Notes: generated by a model not told the origin, from the sequence alone. DNA of 64,000 nucleotides from Stutzerimonas zhaodongensis (GCF_003696365.1 NZ_RFFM01000001.1:1379852-1443851); one strand, 5' to 3'; numbered from the stretch's first letter, positions 8,005-17,696 are shown. A program made the numbers and translations.

Positions 8005-9246
8005 TCAGGCGTAGTAATCCACCAGACCGCGATCGCCACCCATGCGTCCGGTGTTTATCTCCACCGCCCCTTGAACGACTTCCTCATCCCCTGCGACCGT
8101 GCCGCCGGCGACGCCCCGACTACGCGGTTCGCTGCCCTCTCCATTCCAGCCTCGTGACTGATCGGAAACGTTCACGTCCATGCTCATGCCCTGCTGCGCA
8201 AAGCTGTCGCGCAGACGCTGCATCTGGCCTTCGAGCGCATCGCGCACGTTCGCATGTGGGCTCATGAAGGTTACCTGAGTCTGATCCTTGTTCATCTCGA
8301 TACGCACTTCCATGCGGCCGAGTTCGGCGGGATCGAGCTGAATCTCGGCAGACTTGAGGTTCTGGCTGGATAGCCACATCACCCGATCGACCACAGCCTC
8401 GGTCCAGCCGGATTGCTGCATTTGCACAGGCTGCCCGGGAACCATGGGCGGCTTGTGAATCTGCTGCGCCTGATTTTGCTGGGCGATGGCCTGAGTCAGC
8501 GGATTGAGCCGGTTGATCGCAGCATCGGCGGCACTGGTGCGGCTCTCCTTGGGTACATCAAGTTTATCGAGCAGCTCACCGAAGCCTTCTTCAAGTTTGC
8601 TTTCGTCCGAATCCTCGCCCGGCTCCTCACCCAGAAGGCTGGCCGGGAGCGTCTCCTGGGTTTCCAGAGATGCTTCTTCAGGCACGAGCTGATTTGCAAG
8701 TGGAGTCTTCTGCGCTACCAATTGCATGTCGAGTTTTTGCTGCCCAGACAGCTGCGGCTCGCTCTCGCCTTCGAGATCTCCCTCAGCTGTCAACTGTGGC
8801 TGTGGCTGTGCCAGGGCTGTCAGAAACGCGTCACCAGTAGGCGGAGCGGTATCGGCCGGAACGTCATTGCCGGCTTCGCTCAACCCGCCCATGCCGAACA
8901 ACAACAATGGATCAAGCTCGACCTCGGGGCTTTCGAGCTCGGCATCTGCCGCCTCCGCTTCGACGGGCAAATCCTTGCCGGGCTCGCCTGCAACTGGCTT
9001 GCCGCTGCCGCTTGCCTTGTCGGTTTCCTGACTCGGTTTTTCGCCAACTGGCTTGTCCCGGCTTGTCTTGGACTGGGCACCTTGAGCTTCAGCAGGCTTG
9101 CCCTGGCGCTCCTTTGCATAGACGTTAGCAAAGCTGGAGGCCCCATCATTACTGGACTGAGAGGTGGATTTGGGACCGGCGTTCGCTGCCTTGGCGGCAG
9201 CCGTCGGGGCCTTGATATTGAGCAACAGATCGGGGGAAACGGCCAT
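8005..9246 (-). CDS. fliK: Flagellar hook-length control protein FliK
   Basis: FliK is the secreted molecular ruler that measures hook length and triggers the FlhB specificity switch. The 413-residue product has a long low-complexity N-terminal and central region (Ser/Gly/Glu/Pro-rich, with many Gln near residues 250-280), and the conserved C-terminal hook-control domain (LKSAEIQLDPAELGRMEVRIEM, MSPHANVRDALEGQMQRLRD). The ATG at 9246 (MAVSPDLLL) follows GGAAAG. An upstream in-frame TTG at 9285 is rejected because it lies at the predicted promoter. Its own -24/-12 promoter precedes it and a strong terminator follows. Confidence 0.92.
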   Translation of the reverse strand: MAVSPDLLLNIKAPTAAAKAANAGPKSTSQSSNDGASSFANVYAKERQGKPAEAQGAQSKTSRDKPVGEKPSQETDKASGSGKPVAGEPGKDLPVEAEAADAELESPEVELDPLLLFGMGGLSEAGNDVPADTAPPTGDAFLTALAQPQPQLTAEGDLEGESEPQLSGQQKLDMQLVAQKTPLANQLVPEEASLETQETLPASLLGEEPGEDSDESKLEEGFGELLDKLDVPKESRTSAADAAINRLNPLTQAIAQQNQAQQIHKPPMVPGQPVQMQQSGWTEAVVDRVMWLSSQNLKSAEIQLDPAELGRMEVRIEMNKDQTQVTFMSPHANVRDALEGQMQRLRDSFAQQGMSMDVNVSDQSRGWNGEGSEPRSRGVAGGTVAGDEEVVQGAVEINTGRMGGDRGLVDYYA

Positions 9247-9284
9247 GGATCTTTCCGCTGAGAATGGGAACGTGCTTATCCCCA

Positions 9285-9300
9285 AGCAAAGTCCAGGCCA
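9285..9300 (-). promoter_or_regulatory. Putative sigma54 (RpoN) promoter of fliK
   Basis: The minus strand reads TGGCCTGGACTTTGCT: GG and GC are 10 bases apart and the -12 half TTGCT is consensus, while the -24 half is TGGCCT instead of TGGCAC. Predicted transcript start is near 9275, about 29 bases before the fliK ATG, the same spacing as in fliL. It lies in the 132-bp gap after hptB. Confidence 0.65.
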
Positions 9301-9378
9301 TCAGAGCGAAAGTTATAAGCCGCTGCACTTCATGTGGCAGCCAGGCTAGAGATGCATGGGCGGGCTGCCCGGCAGCGA

Positions 9379-9771
9379 TCAGCCCGATGCGCTCCAGCGC
9401 TGGCGTTCAGCGCGATAGAGAATGCGTACGATGGCGAACTCACGCTCTATGCGCTCGATCAGTCCGGCAGCTTCATCCAGGCGTTCACGGCGAGCGGTTT
9501 CTTCCATCTGGCGACAAAGATCCGCCAGCAGCGTTGCGCCCATATTGCTGCAACTTCCCTTGAAGCTGTGGGCCGCTTGGCGCAACTTTTCCGCCTCGCC
9601 GTTCTGACAGGCATTCTGCAGCAGGCGCAACCGCTCTTCAGAATCAAGGAGAAATGTATCCAGAAGCACCGGGTACTCTGACTCCATCACCTCTTGAAGC
9701 GTCGCCAGCACATTGCTGTCGAGATGATCGGCCACGGAAACGCTCCCGGCTGAAAACGGCGGATTATGCAT
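9379..9771 (-). CDS. hptB: Histidine phosphotransfer protein (HptB-like)
   Basis: An HPt protein relays phosphate from hybrid sensor kinases to a response regulator. The 130-residue all-helical product carries the HPt signature AHSFKGSCSNMG with the phosphorylatable His68. The preceding acidic/hydrophobic helix (LLDTFLLDSEERLRLLQ) and following helices are typical. Its ATG overlaps the hsbR 3' end by 8 bp, so the two are translated together. In P. aeruginosa, HptB receives phosphate from several kinases (RetS, SagS, ErcS' and PA1611 in the literature) and acts on HsbR; the same partner gene sits directly upstream here, so orthology is likely. The cognate kinases are not in this window. Confidence 0.85.
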   Translation of the reverse strand: MHNPPFSAGSVSVADHLDSNVLATLQEVMESEYPVLLDTFLLDSEERLRLLQNACQNGEAEKLRQAAHSFKGSCSNMGATLLADLCRQMEETARRERLDEAAGLIERIEREFAIVRILYRAERQRWSASG

Positions 9772-11467
9772 GACTGCCCCAGTGGAACTCCACGTTCAGC
9801 ACTTTCCCGTCCGGCGTCCAGTAGAAGCGCTCACTCAGTTGGCGAATCATGCGAAGGCCCCGGCCACCAAGGCACTCGGCGCAGTACTGCTTGTTCAATG
9901 CGCTCTGCACATCGAACCCCGGGCCGCTGTCGCGCACACCGATGCGCAGGTAGCCAGTAGGCCCGTCCGACTTGACGCTCAGCTCGATGGAAACGAAGCC
10001 GTCACTGAGCCCACTCAACCGGCGCTGGCGCTCCTCGTAGTACCGGGCGAACCCCTCAGCGTCGCTCTTCTGGGCCGAATCGAGCAGCAGCACACCGTGC
10101 TCGAGCGCGTTGGCATAGAGCTCACTGAGCACCGTATAGATGATCCCTGCCCGCCCTCGAAGCGGTGCGATCTTCAACAGTAGCTGCATGGTCATCGGCA
10201 AAGGATTGGCCATGCGCAGACTAGCGGGACGTAGCTCGATCCGGGTCGTCCAGTCCCGTGCGTTGAGGTCCCGGGCGTTGGTTGGATACGTATTGAGCTG
10301 CGGGTAGGTAAGTACCTGTTCATCGGTGGTCAGACTGACTTCGACCAGACTGAGGTCGTCAAGGGTTTGACCGTGAAACGCATGGAGCGCTTCCTCAATC
10401 TCGTCAAACAATGCCGAGGGGTCGCTATTTGCATCCATGACGGCGAGCAATCGTTGCTCGCCAAAGAGCTCGTTGTCGGCATTGAAGCTTTCCAGCACCC
10501 CGTCCGACATCAGCAGCAAACGGTCGCCCTGCGTTATAGGCAATGTCTCGAAGCTGTCATCGAATGAAGAGACATCGCGCACGCCCAACGGCAGGAATCT
10601 GGAGCGCAGCGGCAGCCGCCCGCCATCGGCCTTGAGCAGGTAGCCGTCCGGCAAGCCGCCGTTCCACGCACGCAAGATGCCTTGTTCGAGGTTGATATCC
10701 AGCAAAGTGGCGCAGCAGAACATCTCCACCGGCAGGATCAGCTTTAACTTGGCGTTGATCTCGCGAAGGATTTCATTGCTGGAATAGCCCTTTGCAGTCA
10801 TCCCGTAAAAGGTTTCGGCCAACGGCATGGCACCAATTGCGGCCGGTAATCCATGACCGGTGAAGTCGCCCAACAGCACGAACATCCGACCTGCAGGCGC
10901 GTGTGCAGCCAATAACAGATCACCGTTGAACAGCGCGCGCGGCGATTGGCGGTAGCGGATGTTAGGGGCATTCAGGCAACCCGCATGGGCAACCTTGTCG
11001 AAGATCGCCTTGGCAGCTCGCTGCTCGTCAATCAATTGCTGGTTGCGCCTGGCGATCAGATCGCGTTGCTCGAGCACCGTCGCCTGCAGGCGACGCAGGC
11101 GGTGCATGGCCTGGATCTTCGCTTCAAGAATGATCGGGTTGTAGGGCTTGGCAATGAAGTCATCGCCCCCCGCTTCGAGACAACGTACCAGCGCCTGGTT
11201 TTCCGTCAGGGAGGTCAGGAAGATGATGGGTACCAGCTCGTTGCCGGCCAGCCGTTTGATCTCTCTCGCCGCATCGAAGCCGTCCATCACCGGCATCAAT
11301 GCATCCATCAATACCAGCTGGGGCCGCTCGCTCTCGAATAGACGTACAGCCTCGGCACCATTTGCTGCCGTCGATACCCGATGACCCTGACGGCTGACGA
11401 TGGCGGCCAGCAGCATGCGGTCGGCCGCACCATCCTCGGCGATGAGTATGGACAGCCGGCCGGGCAT
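9764..11467 (-). CDS. hsbR: Response regulator with PP2C phosphatase and HATPase domains (HsbR-like)
   Basis: The 567-residue product has three modules. A receiver domain at 1-125 carries phospho-acceptor Asp55 in LVLMDALMP and Lys in FIAKPYN. A SpoIIE/PP2C phosphatase domain lies at about 180-385 (LLGDFTGHGLPAAIGAMPLAE, LLLMSDGVLES). A C-terminal HATPase/anti-sigma kinase domain lies at about 420-567 (LYANALEHG, VRDSGPGFD, GGRGLRMI). This is the HsbR layout: phosphorylation by HptB switches it between phosphatase and kinase acting on the STAS protein HsbA. The ATG at 11467 overlaps the hsbA stop as TGATG; a GTG one codon upstream is an alternative start. Confidence 0.88.
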   Translation of the reverse strand: MPGRLSILIAEDGAADRMLLAAIVSRQGHRVSTAANGAEAVRLFESERPQLVLMDALMPVMDGFDAAREIKRLAGNELVPIIFLTSLTENQALVRCLEAGGDDFIAKPYNPIILEAKIQAMHRLRRLQATVLEQRDLIARRNQQLIDEQRAAKAIFDKVAHAGCLNAPNIRYRQSPRALFNGDLLLAAHAPAGRMFVLLGDFTGHGLPAAIGAMPLAETFYGMTAKGYSSNEILREINAKLKLILPVEMFCCATLLDINLEQGILRAWNGGLPDGYLLKADGGRLPLRSRFLPLGVRDVSSFDDSFETLPITQGDRLLLMSDGVLESFNADNELFGEQRLLAVMDANSDPSALFDEIEEALHAFHGQTLDDLSLVEVSLTTDEQVLTYPQLNTYPTNARDLNARDWTTRIELRPASLRMANPLPMTMQLLLKIAPLRGRAGIIYTVLSELYANALEHGVLLLDSAQKSDAEGFARYYEERQRRLSGLSDGFVSIELSVKSDGPTGYLRIGVRDSGPGFDVQSALNKQYCAECLGGRGLRMIRQLSERFYWTPDGKVLNVEFHWGSHA

Positions 11468-11772
11468 CACGCTATCGAGAACAGTTGTTCAAAATTGGAA
11501 ACCGATAGCACCTTGCGAACGTCGGGGTTGCAGTTGATCAAGCGAATATCGGCTTTATCGCTGCCCGCGTGATCACGCAGGAGCAACAACATGCCAAGCG
11601 CTGAACTGTCGAGATAGGTTGCACCACTGAGGTCGACCACATAACGGCGCGGGGCGTCACCAGCGCGCTGATAAGCGTCGCGGAAAGCTTGATGGGTATT
11701 GAAATCAAAGCGCCCCTGGATGGTAATCGTCAGCTCCTGTCCATCTGCCGATAGCTGTGAACTGATGGTCAT
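11467..11772 (-). CDS. hsbA: STAS-domain anti-sigma factor antagonist (HsbA-like)
   Basis: The 101-residue product is a single STAS domain with the motif YLDSSALGMLLLLRDHA and a phosphorylatable serine at position 56. In P. aeruginosa, HsbA binds the anti-sigma factor FlgM when unphosphorylated and the cyclase HsbD when phosphorylated, shifting cells between motile and sessile life. The ATG at 11772 follows AGGAG with good spacing. It is the first gene of hsbA-hsbR-hptB, separated from fliJ by a terminator. Placement inside the flagellar cluster fits control of FlgM/FliA. Confidence 0.87.
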   Translation of the reverse strand: MTISSQLSADGQELTITIQGRFDFNTHQAFRDAYQRAGDAPRRYVVDLSGATYLDSSALGMLLLLRDHAGSDKADIRLINCNPDVRKVLSVSNFEQLFSIA

Positions 11773-11852
11773 TTAAAACTCCTGATCCAAAGCGGTTACG
11801 GTGGCTGCCCTGCTGCTGACCAGCGGTGGCGCATCGCCGAATGACGCAGCGT

Positions 11853-11884
11853 AAAAAACGCGCCTGCTTTCAGATGAGCAGGCG
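11853..11884 (-). terminator. Rho-independent terminator after fliJ
   Basis: On the minus strand CGCCTGCT and AGCAGGCG form an 8-bp perfect stem with an 8-base loop, followed by CG and a run of six T. It lies downstream of the fliJ stop (11942) and upstream of hsbA, ending the fliE-fliJ transcript. Confidence 0.82.
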
Positions 11885-11941
11885 TCTTGCAGCGCACGAG
11901 CTGCATGAAGATTTAGCATTCAAAACCCGGCGCAGCAAGCA

Positions 11942-12394
11942 TCATTCCTGTTTCGGCCTGCCTGCCAGGCGCTGCGAGAATTCGTCGAGCAATTTCTGCT
12001 CGCGCTTGTCTGCCGCCGTTCTTGCTTCCTGCAAGTACCGATCAACCAGCTTTCTTAGCCCATCGAGCCGCGCGCGACGCTGTTGCCATTGCTCTCTGAG
12101 CTTATCGAGATTGTTGCTGTGCCAATCCACACTGCGCTGTTGTTGCCCAATGGCCGATTCCAGTTGAGAGAGGAAGCGTTGGTAATTGAGCAGCCACTGT
12201 CCGGACACGCCCAGGCTGCCCTGGGTCATCCATTGCTGCTGATAGTCACCGAAGTATTGCTGCAACTCGCCGAGCTTGGCTTCGGCCTGAGCCAGCTGCG
12301 TCTGCCCTTGACCAAACAATCTAGCGGCTTCGCGCTCGGCTCGCTCGGCCATGTCGATCACCGGCGCCAGGCGCGCCGCGCGGCTCGCCGCCAC
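11942..12394 (-). CDS. fliJ: Flagellar export protein FliJ
   Basis: FliJ is a coiled-coil protein that sits in the centre of the FliI ATPase ring and recycles chaperones. The 150 residues are almost wholly helical and charged (Gln/Glu/Arg-rich), with no globular motif. The N-terminus VAASRAARLAPVIDMAERAEREAARL is close to Pseudomonas FliJ. The start is a GTG at 12394, four bases after the fliI TAA stop. It is the last gene of fliEFGHIJ and is followed by an intrinsic terminator. Confidence 0.92.
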   Translation of the reverse strand: MAASRAARLAPVIDMAERAEREAARLFGQGQTQLAQAEAKLGELQQYFGDYQQQWMTQGSLGVSGQWLLNYQRFLSQLESAIGQQQRSVDWHSNNLDKLREQWQQRRARLDGLRKLVDRYLQEARTAADKREQKLLDEFSQRLAGRPKQE

Positions 12395-12397
12395 GGG

Positions 12398-13756
12398 TTA
12401 GCTCGCGGCCTTGGGGTTGAATACGTTCATCAGCGAAGCTTCGCTCTGCGACAGATCCTCAGCCTCGTTCAACCCCTGCCGTAGATAGCGGACCATTTCA
12501 GCCTGCCGGGCGATGGCGAGGTCAGTCTCGGGGTCACCGCCGGGTACATAAGCACCGACGCTGATCAGGTCGCGGCTCTGCTGAAACCGCGACCAGAGCT
12601 GCTTGAAGCGTTGCGCGTTGCGCATATGTTCGGCACTGACCACCTGCGGCATGACCCGGCTGATCGAGGCCTCGATGTCGATGGCCGGGTAATGCCCTTC
12701 CTCAGCCAAGCGGCGGGACAACACAAAGTGCCCGTCAAGCACACCACGCGCGGCATCAGCGATCGGATCCTGCTGATCATCACCTTCGGACAGAACGGTG
12801 TAGAACGCAGTGATCGATCCGCCGCCCTCCTCCGCATTGCCAGCACGCTCCACCAGGCTTGGAAGCTTGGCGAACACTGATGGTGGATAGCCCTTGGTGG
12901 CCGGCGGCTCGCCGATGGCCAGGGCGATTTCGCGCTGGGCCTGGGCGAAGCGCGTCAGCGAGTCCATCAGTAGCAGGACGTTCTTACCCTTGTCGCGGAA
13001 GTATTCGGCGATACGGGTGCAGTACATGGCCGCACGCAAGCGCATCAGCGGGGCATCGTCTGCCGGCGATGCGACGACGACCGAACGCTTGATACTTTCT
13101 TCGGTGAGGATGTTCTCTATGAACTCCTTCACCTCCCTGCCACGCTCACCGATCAGCCCGACCACAATGATGTCGGCCTCGGTGAAGCGCGTCATCATCC
13201 CGAGCAGGACCGATTTACCCACACCGGTGCCGGCGAACAGGCCTAGACGCTGACCGCGGCCAACCGTCAGCAAACCGTTGATGCTGCGAATGCCCACGTC
13301 CAGCGGAACGCTGATGGGATGGCGCTTCAGCGGGTTGATAACGGGGCCGTCCATGGGCACCCAGTCTTCGGCTTTCATGCCGCCCTTGCCGTCCAGCGCC
13401 CGGCCAGCCCCATCCAGTACGCGCCCCAGCATGGAGGTCCCCATTGGCAGGCGACCGGTGTTGGCCAGTGGCACGACCCTGGCACCCGGCGCGATGCCTG
13501 CAAGGCTGCCGACCGGCATGAGATACAACTTACCGCCCGAGAAGCCCATCACTTCCGCTTCGACCTGGGTCGGGTGATAGTTGTCCTCGTTGATCACCAG
13601 GCACCGACTACCGACCGCAGCACGCAACCCTTCGGCCTCGAGCGTCAGGCCGACCATACGCAACAGCCGACCCTCGAGGATCGGCTGGCTGGGCAGCTTG
13701 ATTGCATCGCCATAGGTGCCGAAGCGCTTGGCGAAACTGGTGCGTTCAAGGCGCAT
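12398..13756 (-). CDS. fliI: Flagellum-specific ATPase FliI
   Basis: FliI is the hexameric ATPase of the flagellar export apparatus, related to F1-beta. The 452-residue product has the N-terminal beta domain, Walker A AGTGVGKS at residues 175-182, the following [13 protein letters not shown], a Walker B region ([18 protein letters not shown]) and [14 protein letters not shown]. The ATG at 13756 ([12 protein letters not shown]) follows GGAG and matches other Pseudomonas starts; the open frame extends further upstream inside fliH but with no family similarity. It overlaps the fliH stop by 11 bp. Confidence 0.97.
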   Translation of the reverse strand: MRLERTSFAKRFGTYGDAIKLPSQPILEGRLLRMVGLTLEAEGLRAAVGSRCLVINEDNYHPTQVEAEVMGFSGGKLYLMPVGSLAGIAPGARVVPLANTGRLPMGTSMLGRVLDGAGRALDGKGGMKAEDWVPMDGPVINPLKRHPISVPLDVGIRSINGLLTVGRGQRLGLFAGTGVGKSVLLGMMTRFTEADIIVVGLIGERGREVKEFIENILTEESIKRSVVVASPADDAPLMRLRAAMYCTRIAEYFRDKGKNVLLLMDSLTRFAQAQREIALAIGEPPATKGYPPSVFAKLPSLVERAGNAEEGGGSITAFYTVLSEGDDQQDPIADAARGVLDGHFVLSRRLAEEGHYPAIDIEASISRVMPQVVSAEHMRNAQRFKQLWSRFQQSRDLISVGAYVPGGDPETDLAIARQAEMVRYLRQGLNEAEDLSQSEASLMNVFNPKAAS

Positions 13757-14534
13757 CGGGGGTCTCCAGGTCCGAATCCAACTCGAGATGCAGGTCGGCC
13801 TCCGGCGGGCTGGTAGCATTCTCACGCTGCTGCTCGAACAACTGGTTTATGGCTTGGCTAAGACGTGTTTCGACACTGGCGTCGATACGGCTCTGCTCGG
13901 TCTCGACCCGGCAGCCGCCTGGCAGCAGATCGCTGTCTTCGAGAATCTTCCAGTTTTCCTCATGACGTTCGCGCAGCGCTTTGACCAGCTCGAAGTCCTG
14001 GGGATTGATATGGATGCGCACGTTGCTGGCGCCCATGGGCAACAGCTTCAGTGCCTCGCGCAGCACCTCTCTGATCTGGCTGGAATCGATCAGCAGGTCG
14101 CGCTGGATGACCTCGCGCGCCAATTGGCTGACAAGCGTGACCATGGCATGTTCGAGGTTACGATCCTGATCAGCGATAGGTTCGAGTAGCTGCGCCATCA
14201 GGTGCTCCAGATTGGACAGCTTCGGCGCGAGTGCAGCGTCGGCTTCCTGGCGTGCCTTTATTTGCCCAGCATGAAAGCCATCCTTCTCGCCGGTACTGAA
14301 ACCTTCGTTATAAGCCTCCTGACGGATCGCCTCGAGCTCATCGAGCGTCAGCGGTTTGACTTCCTCGAACGGCACGTCCTCGCTACGTGAGAGCTCGTCC
14401 TCGGCGCTCGGTTGTTCCACCGTTTCCAGTTCGTCCGGCTCCACACCATGGAGATCGAAGCTCGGCAAAGCCCAGCGATCGAAGACGTTGACGTCCTTCG
14501 CGCGGATGACATCGCTGGGATTTTCCTTGGACAT
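13746..14534 (-). CDS. fliH: Flagellar assembly protein FliH
   Basis: FliH is the negative regulator and stator-like partner of FliI. The 262-residue product has a variable acidic N-terminus beginning [15 protein letters not shown], a central coiled region with a Gly-containing heptad stretch ([22 protein letters not shown], the GxxxG-type repeats of FliH), and a C-terminal domain resembling the ATPase delta/b subunits ([37 protein letters not shown]). It lies 17 bp after fliG and overlaps fliI. Confidence 0.93.
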   Translation of the reverse strand: MSKENPSDVIRAKDVNVFDRWALPSFDLHGVEPDELETVEQPSAEDELSRSEDVPFEEVKPLTLDELEAIRQEAYNEGFSTGEKDGFHAGQIKARQEADAALAPKLSNLEHLMAQLLEPIADQDRNLEHAMVTLVSQLAREVIQRDLLIDSSQIREVLREALKLLPMGASNVRIHINPQDFELVKALRERHEENWKILEDSDLLPGGCRVETEQSRIDASVETRLSQAINQLFEQQRENATSPPEADLHLELDSDLETPDAP

Positions 14535-14551
14535 TGGTTCTCAGTGCCTTG

Positions 14552-15571
14552 CTAGACCATTTCTTCCCCGCCCTTGCCACCGAGCACGATTTCTCCGGCT
14601 TCGGCCATACGGCGGGCGATGGTGAGGATTTCCTTCTGGGCGCCTTCGACTTCGCTGATGCGCACCGGCCCTTTCGCTTCCAGATCGTCGCGCAGCAATT
14701 CTCCTGCGCGCTTGGACATGTTCTTGAAAATCTTTTCCTTGATCGCTTCGTCCGCGCCTTTGAGCGCCATGACCAGCACATCGGAGGATACTTCGCGCAT
14801 CAGCACCTGGATGCCCCGGTCGTCGACATCGGCAAGGTTGTCGAAAACGAACATCAGGTCCTCGATCTGCGACGACAGATCTTCGTCCACGTCGCGGATC
14901 GCGTCCATCAACTGACCTTCGACCGAACTGTCGAGGTAGTTCATGATATCCGCCGCCCGCTTTACGCCGCCCAGCGTTGCCCGCGTGGTATTGGCGTTAC
15001 CCGAGAACTGTTTTTCCAGGATCAGGTTGAGCTCTTTCAGCGCCGCCGGCTGGACGGTGTTGAGCGAGGATACCCGAAGCACGATGTCGAGCCGCACCTT
15101 GTGATCGAAGTGCGAGAGCACCTCGCCAGCCTGATCGGGGTCCAGATAGGCCACCACGATCGCCTGGATCTGCGGGTGCTCGTAGCGGATCACGTCGGCC
15201 ACGGCCCGCGGCTCCATCCACTTCAAACTGTCCAGGCCACTGGTGTTGCCACCGAGCAGGATGCGATCGATCAGGCCTCCGGCCTTGTCCTCGCCCAACG
15301 CCTGAGTGAGCATCTTGCGGATATAACCATCCGAACCGACGCCGAGGCTGGTCTGGTCGCCGACGATCTCGACGAACTCGCCCATCACCTGCTCGATCTG
15401 ATTCTTCTGCACATTGCGCAATTGCGCCATCGCCGTGCCGACCTTCTGTACTTCTTTCGGGCCGAGGTGACGCAGCACCTGCGCGGCGTCGGCTTCACCC
15501 AGCGAGAGCAGCAGGATCGCGGCTTTGTCGACCTTGTTCAGCTTGTTGGCGGGAACTCGTGCATCACTCAT
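14552..15571 (-). CDS. fliG: Flagellar motor switch protein FliG
   Basis: FliG is the C-ring subunit that contacts the MS ring (FliF) and the MotA stator to generate torque. The 339-residue product shows the N-terminal FliF-binding domain (KVDKAAILLLSLGEADAAQVLRHL), the middle domain EHPQ motif (RYEHPQIQAIVVAYLDPDQ), and the C-terminal charged torque helix (FVFDNLADVDDRGIQVLMREV). The ATG at 15571 overlaps the fliF stop by 8 bp. Confidence 0.97.
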   Translation of the reverse strand: MSDARVPANKLNKVDKAAILLLSLGEADAAQVLRHLGPKEVQKVGTAMAQLRNVQKNQIEQVMGEFVEIVGDQTSLGVGSDGYIRKMLTQALGEDKAGGLIDRILLGGNTSGLDSLKWMEPRAVADVIRYEHPQIQAIVVAYLDPDQAGEVLSHFDHKVRLDIVLRVSSLNTVQPAALKELNLILEKQFSGNANTTRATLGGVKRAADIMNYLDSSVEGQLMDAIRDVDEDLSSQIEDLMFVFDNLADVDDRGIQVLMREVSSDVLVMALKGADEAIKEKIFKNMSKRAGELLRDDLEAKGPVRISEVEGAQKEILTIARRMAEAGEIVLGGKGGEEMV

Positions 15572-17351
15572 CGGCGTTGATCCACTCTTTGACGACCTGA
15601 GCCACCCGGCCCGGATCTTCAGCTACCAGATTCTTGATGGCATTCAATTGCGCATCGTACCCCTCGGTCGGGCTCGGCAGCATGATGCTCTGCGGCCCGC
15701 TCAGGCTTACACGGTCACTGCTAAGCGCACCGTCAATACCTTCCATGTCGCCCAGGTCAGCGTCGTCGTTGACCGCTTCCAGCTCTTTGCTCTTGCCAGC
15801 GTTGGTCAGGTTGTTCAGCACCGGCCGCAGCACGCCGAACACCAGTACCAGGATGAACAGTACACCGAGTACCTGTTTGACGATGTCCCAGAACCAAGGC
15901 TCTGAGTAGAAGGGTACGTCGGCGAAGGCCTCGTTAAACGTATCAGGCGCGAACGGCGCGTTGATCACACTGACGCTGTCGCCACGGCTAGCGTCGAAAC
16001 CGACGGCGTCCTGCACCAGGCGTGTAAAGCGCGCCAATTCTTCGGCGGTACGCGGCACCCGTGTAGCTTGCCCATCAGCAGAGACAGTCATCTGATCGTC
16101 GAGTACCACCGCGACCGACAAACGGCGCAGACGCCCTTGCTGCTGTTTGGTGTAGCTGATCGAGCGGTCCAATTCATAGTTACGCGTTGCCTGCTCACGC
16201 TTGTCGGCGGGATATGGCGCCAGCATTGGCTGGCCAGTCGCCGGATCCATCACCTGCTGGCCGTTGGCATCGAGCAGGGGCTGCCCGGGAGCGATGGCAC
16301 CAGCTGCTCCAGCCGCACCTGCAATGGCGTTCTCGGGTGCAGCAGCGGGCCCCGGAGGCTGGTTGCTCAGCGCGCCAGGCACGCCCTGCGGTCCGAGGCT
16401 GCTCTGCCGTTGCTCACTGACACTTTGTTCACTGCGCAGAGCCGGTTGATCAGGGTTGAAGGTTTCGGACGTGGATTCGACCGCACTGAAATCCACATCG
16501 GCAGACACTTCAGCCTTGTAACGGCCGCTGCCAACCACCGGCTGCAGGATGTTGTGCACACGCTGCGTATAGAGGCTCTCCATACGACGGCTGTAGTCGA
16601 ACTGCTTGCCTGCCATGCTCAGCTCGGTCAACTCCTGCTGATCGGACAACAGGTTGCCCTTCTGATCGACGACAGTAATCTGCGACTTGGTAAGCTCGGG
16701 AACGCTGGTGGCAACCAGGTTGATGATCGCCATCACCTGGCTCGGCTCAAGATTGCGGCCGGGATAAAGCTCGACAAGAACCGAGGCACTTGGTTTGCGC
16801 TCGTCACGGACGAATACCGAGCTCTTCGGAATAGCCAGGTGCACCCGAGCAGCCTTGACGTTGTTCAGGCTGGATACGGTACGCCCCAATTCACCTTCGA
16901 GACCGCGACGATAGCGGGTGGCTTCCATGAACTGGCTGGTGCCGAGCCCCTGCTCCTTGTCGAGAATTTCGAAACCGATGTTGCTGTCGGTCGGGCCAAT
17001 GCCGGCGCTGGCGAGCTTCAAGCGTGCGCGCGCAAGGTCATCAGCCTTGACCAACAGGGCGCCGGAGGTGGGCTCGACGGTGTAAGAGATGTCGGCCGCG
17101 GCCAGGGTTTCCATCACCTGCCCGGCATCCATCCCGGCAAGGCTGCCGAGCAACGGACGATAATCCGGCTGCTGGGACCAGAGCACGACGGCAAAGCCGA
17201 TGGCAACGCTCGCAGCCAGCCCGACGAGCAGGCCGATCTGCCGAAGCATCGACATATCGGAGAGGTTTTCCAGGAAAGACAGACCAAGCAGCGGTTTCTT
17301 CGGCGTGTCCGCATCGACCGGTACTGGAACCTTGCTAATCGCTTCAGCCAT
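15564..17351 (-). CDS. fliF: Flagellar MS-ring protein FliF
   Basis: FliF forms the MS ring in the inner membrane, the base on which the flagellum assembles. The 595-residue product has a first membrane segment near residues 38-58, a YscJ/FliF ring-building domain with GLGTSQFMEATRYRRGLEGELGR, a low-complexity Pro/Ala/Gly-rich periplasmic loop around residues 310-380, a second membrane segment near 485-508 (VKQVLGVLFILVLVFGVLRPV), and a cytoplasmic FliG-binding tail ending VAQVVKEWINADE. It lies 15 bp after fliE. Confidence 0.97.
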   Translation of the reverse strand: MAEAISKVPVPVDADTPKKPLLGLSFLENLSDMSMLRQIGLLVGLAASVAIGFAVVLWSQQPDYRPLLGSLAGMDAGQVMETLAAADISYTVEPTSGALLVKADDLARARLKLASAGIGPTDSNIGFEILDKEQGLGTSQFMEATRYRRGLEGELGRTVSSLNNVKAARVHLAIPKSSVFVRDERKPSASVLVELYPGRNLEPSQVMAIINLVATSVPELTKSQITVVDQKGNLLSDQQELTELSMAGKQFDYSRRMESLYTQRVHNILQPVVGSGRYKAEVSADVDFSAVESTSETFNPDQPALRSEQSVSEQRQSSLGPQGVPGALSNQPPGPAAAPENAIAGAAGAAGAIAPGQPLLDANGQQVMDPATGQPMLAPYPADKREQATRNYELDRSISYTKQQQGRLRRLSVAVVLDDQMTVSADGQATRVPRTAEELARFTRLVQDAVGFDASRGDSVSVINAPFAPDTFNEAFADVPFYSEPWFWDIVKQVLGVLFILVLVFGVLRPVLNNLTNAGKSKELEAVNDDADLGDMEGIDGALSSDRVSLSGPQSIMLPSPTEGYDAQLNAIKNLVAEDPGRVAQVVKEWINADE

Positions 17352-17366
17352 TATTCAAACCCTGCC

Positions 17367-17696
17367 TTAAACCGGCATCTGCATGATGTCTTGATAAGCC
17401 TGGACCAGCTTGTTACGCACCTGAGTCATGGCCTGAAAGGAAACGCTGGCTTTCTGCGATGCGATCATGACTTCAGTCAGATCGATTCCGCCCTGTCCCA
17501 TTTCAAACGCTGTGGCCAACTGATTGGAGGCCTGCTGGGTTTCGTTCACTTTGTTGACGGCTTGGCCGAGCATGTCGGAAAAGCTGGGCGCACCCACTTC
17601 AGGCGCCGCAGTCACGGGCTTGGAACGAGCCATTGCATCGGTCTGCATGGCCCGCATTTCCAGCATCAAGCGATTGAATTCGATACCCTGACTCAT
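17367..17696 (-). CDS. fliE: Flagellar hook-basal body protein FliE
   Basis: FliE joins the MS ring to the proximal rod. The 109-residue product reads [18 protein letters not shown] at the start and ends [25 protein letters not shown], the conserved FliE C-terminus. Two consecutive ATG codons (17699 and 17696) follow GGAGG; the second is preferred because its spacing is better and it matches other pseudomonads. The frame is open upstream for about 48 codons, but these lie at and beyond the predicted promoter. First gene of fliEFGHIJ. Confidence 0.95.
   Translation of the reverse strand: MSQGIEFNRLMLEMRAMQTDAMARSKPVTAAPEVGAPSFSDMLGQAVNKVNETQQASNQLATAFEMGQGGIDLTEVMIASQKASVSFQAMTQVRNKLVQAYQDIMQMPV

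Noticed and set aside
9247..9285. Longer fliK with a TTG start at 9285
   Set aside because: The codon lies at the -12 element of the predicted promoter, and GGAAAG precedes the ATG at 9246.
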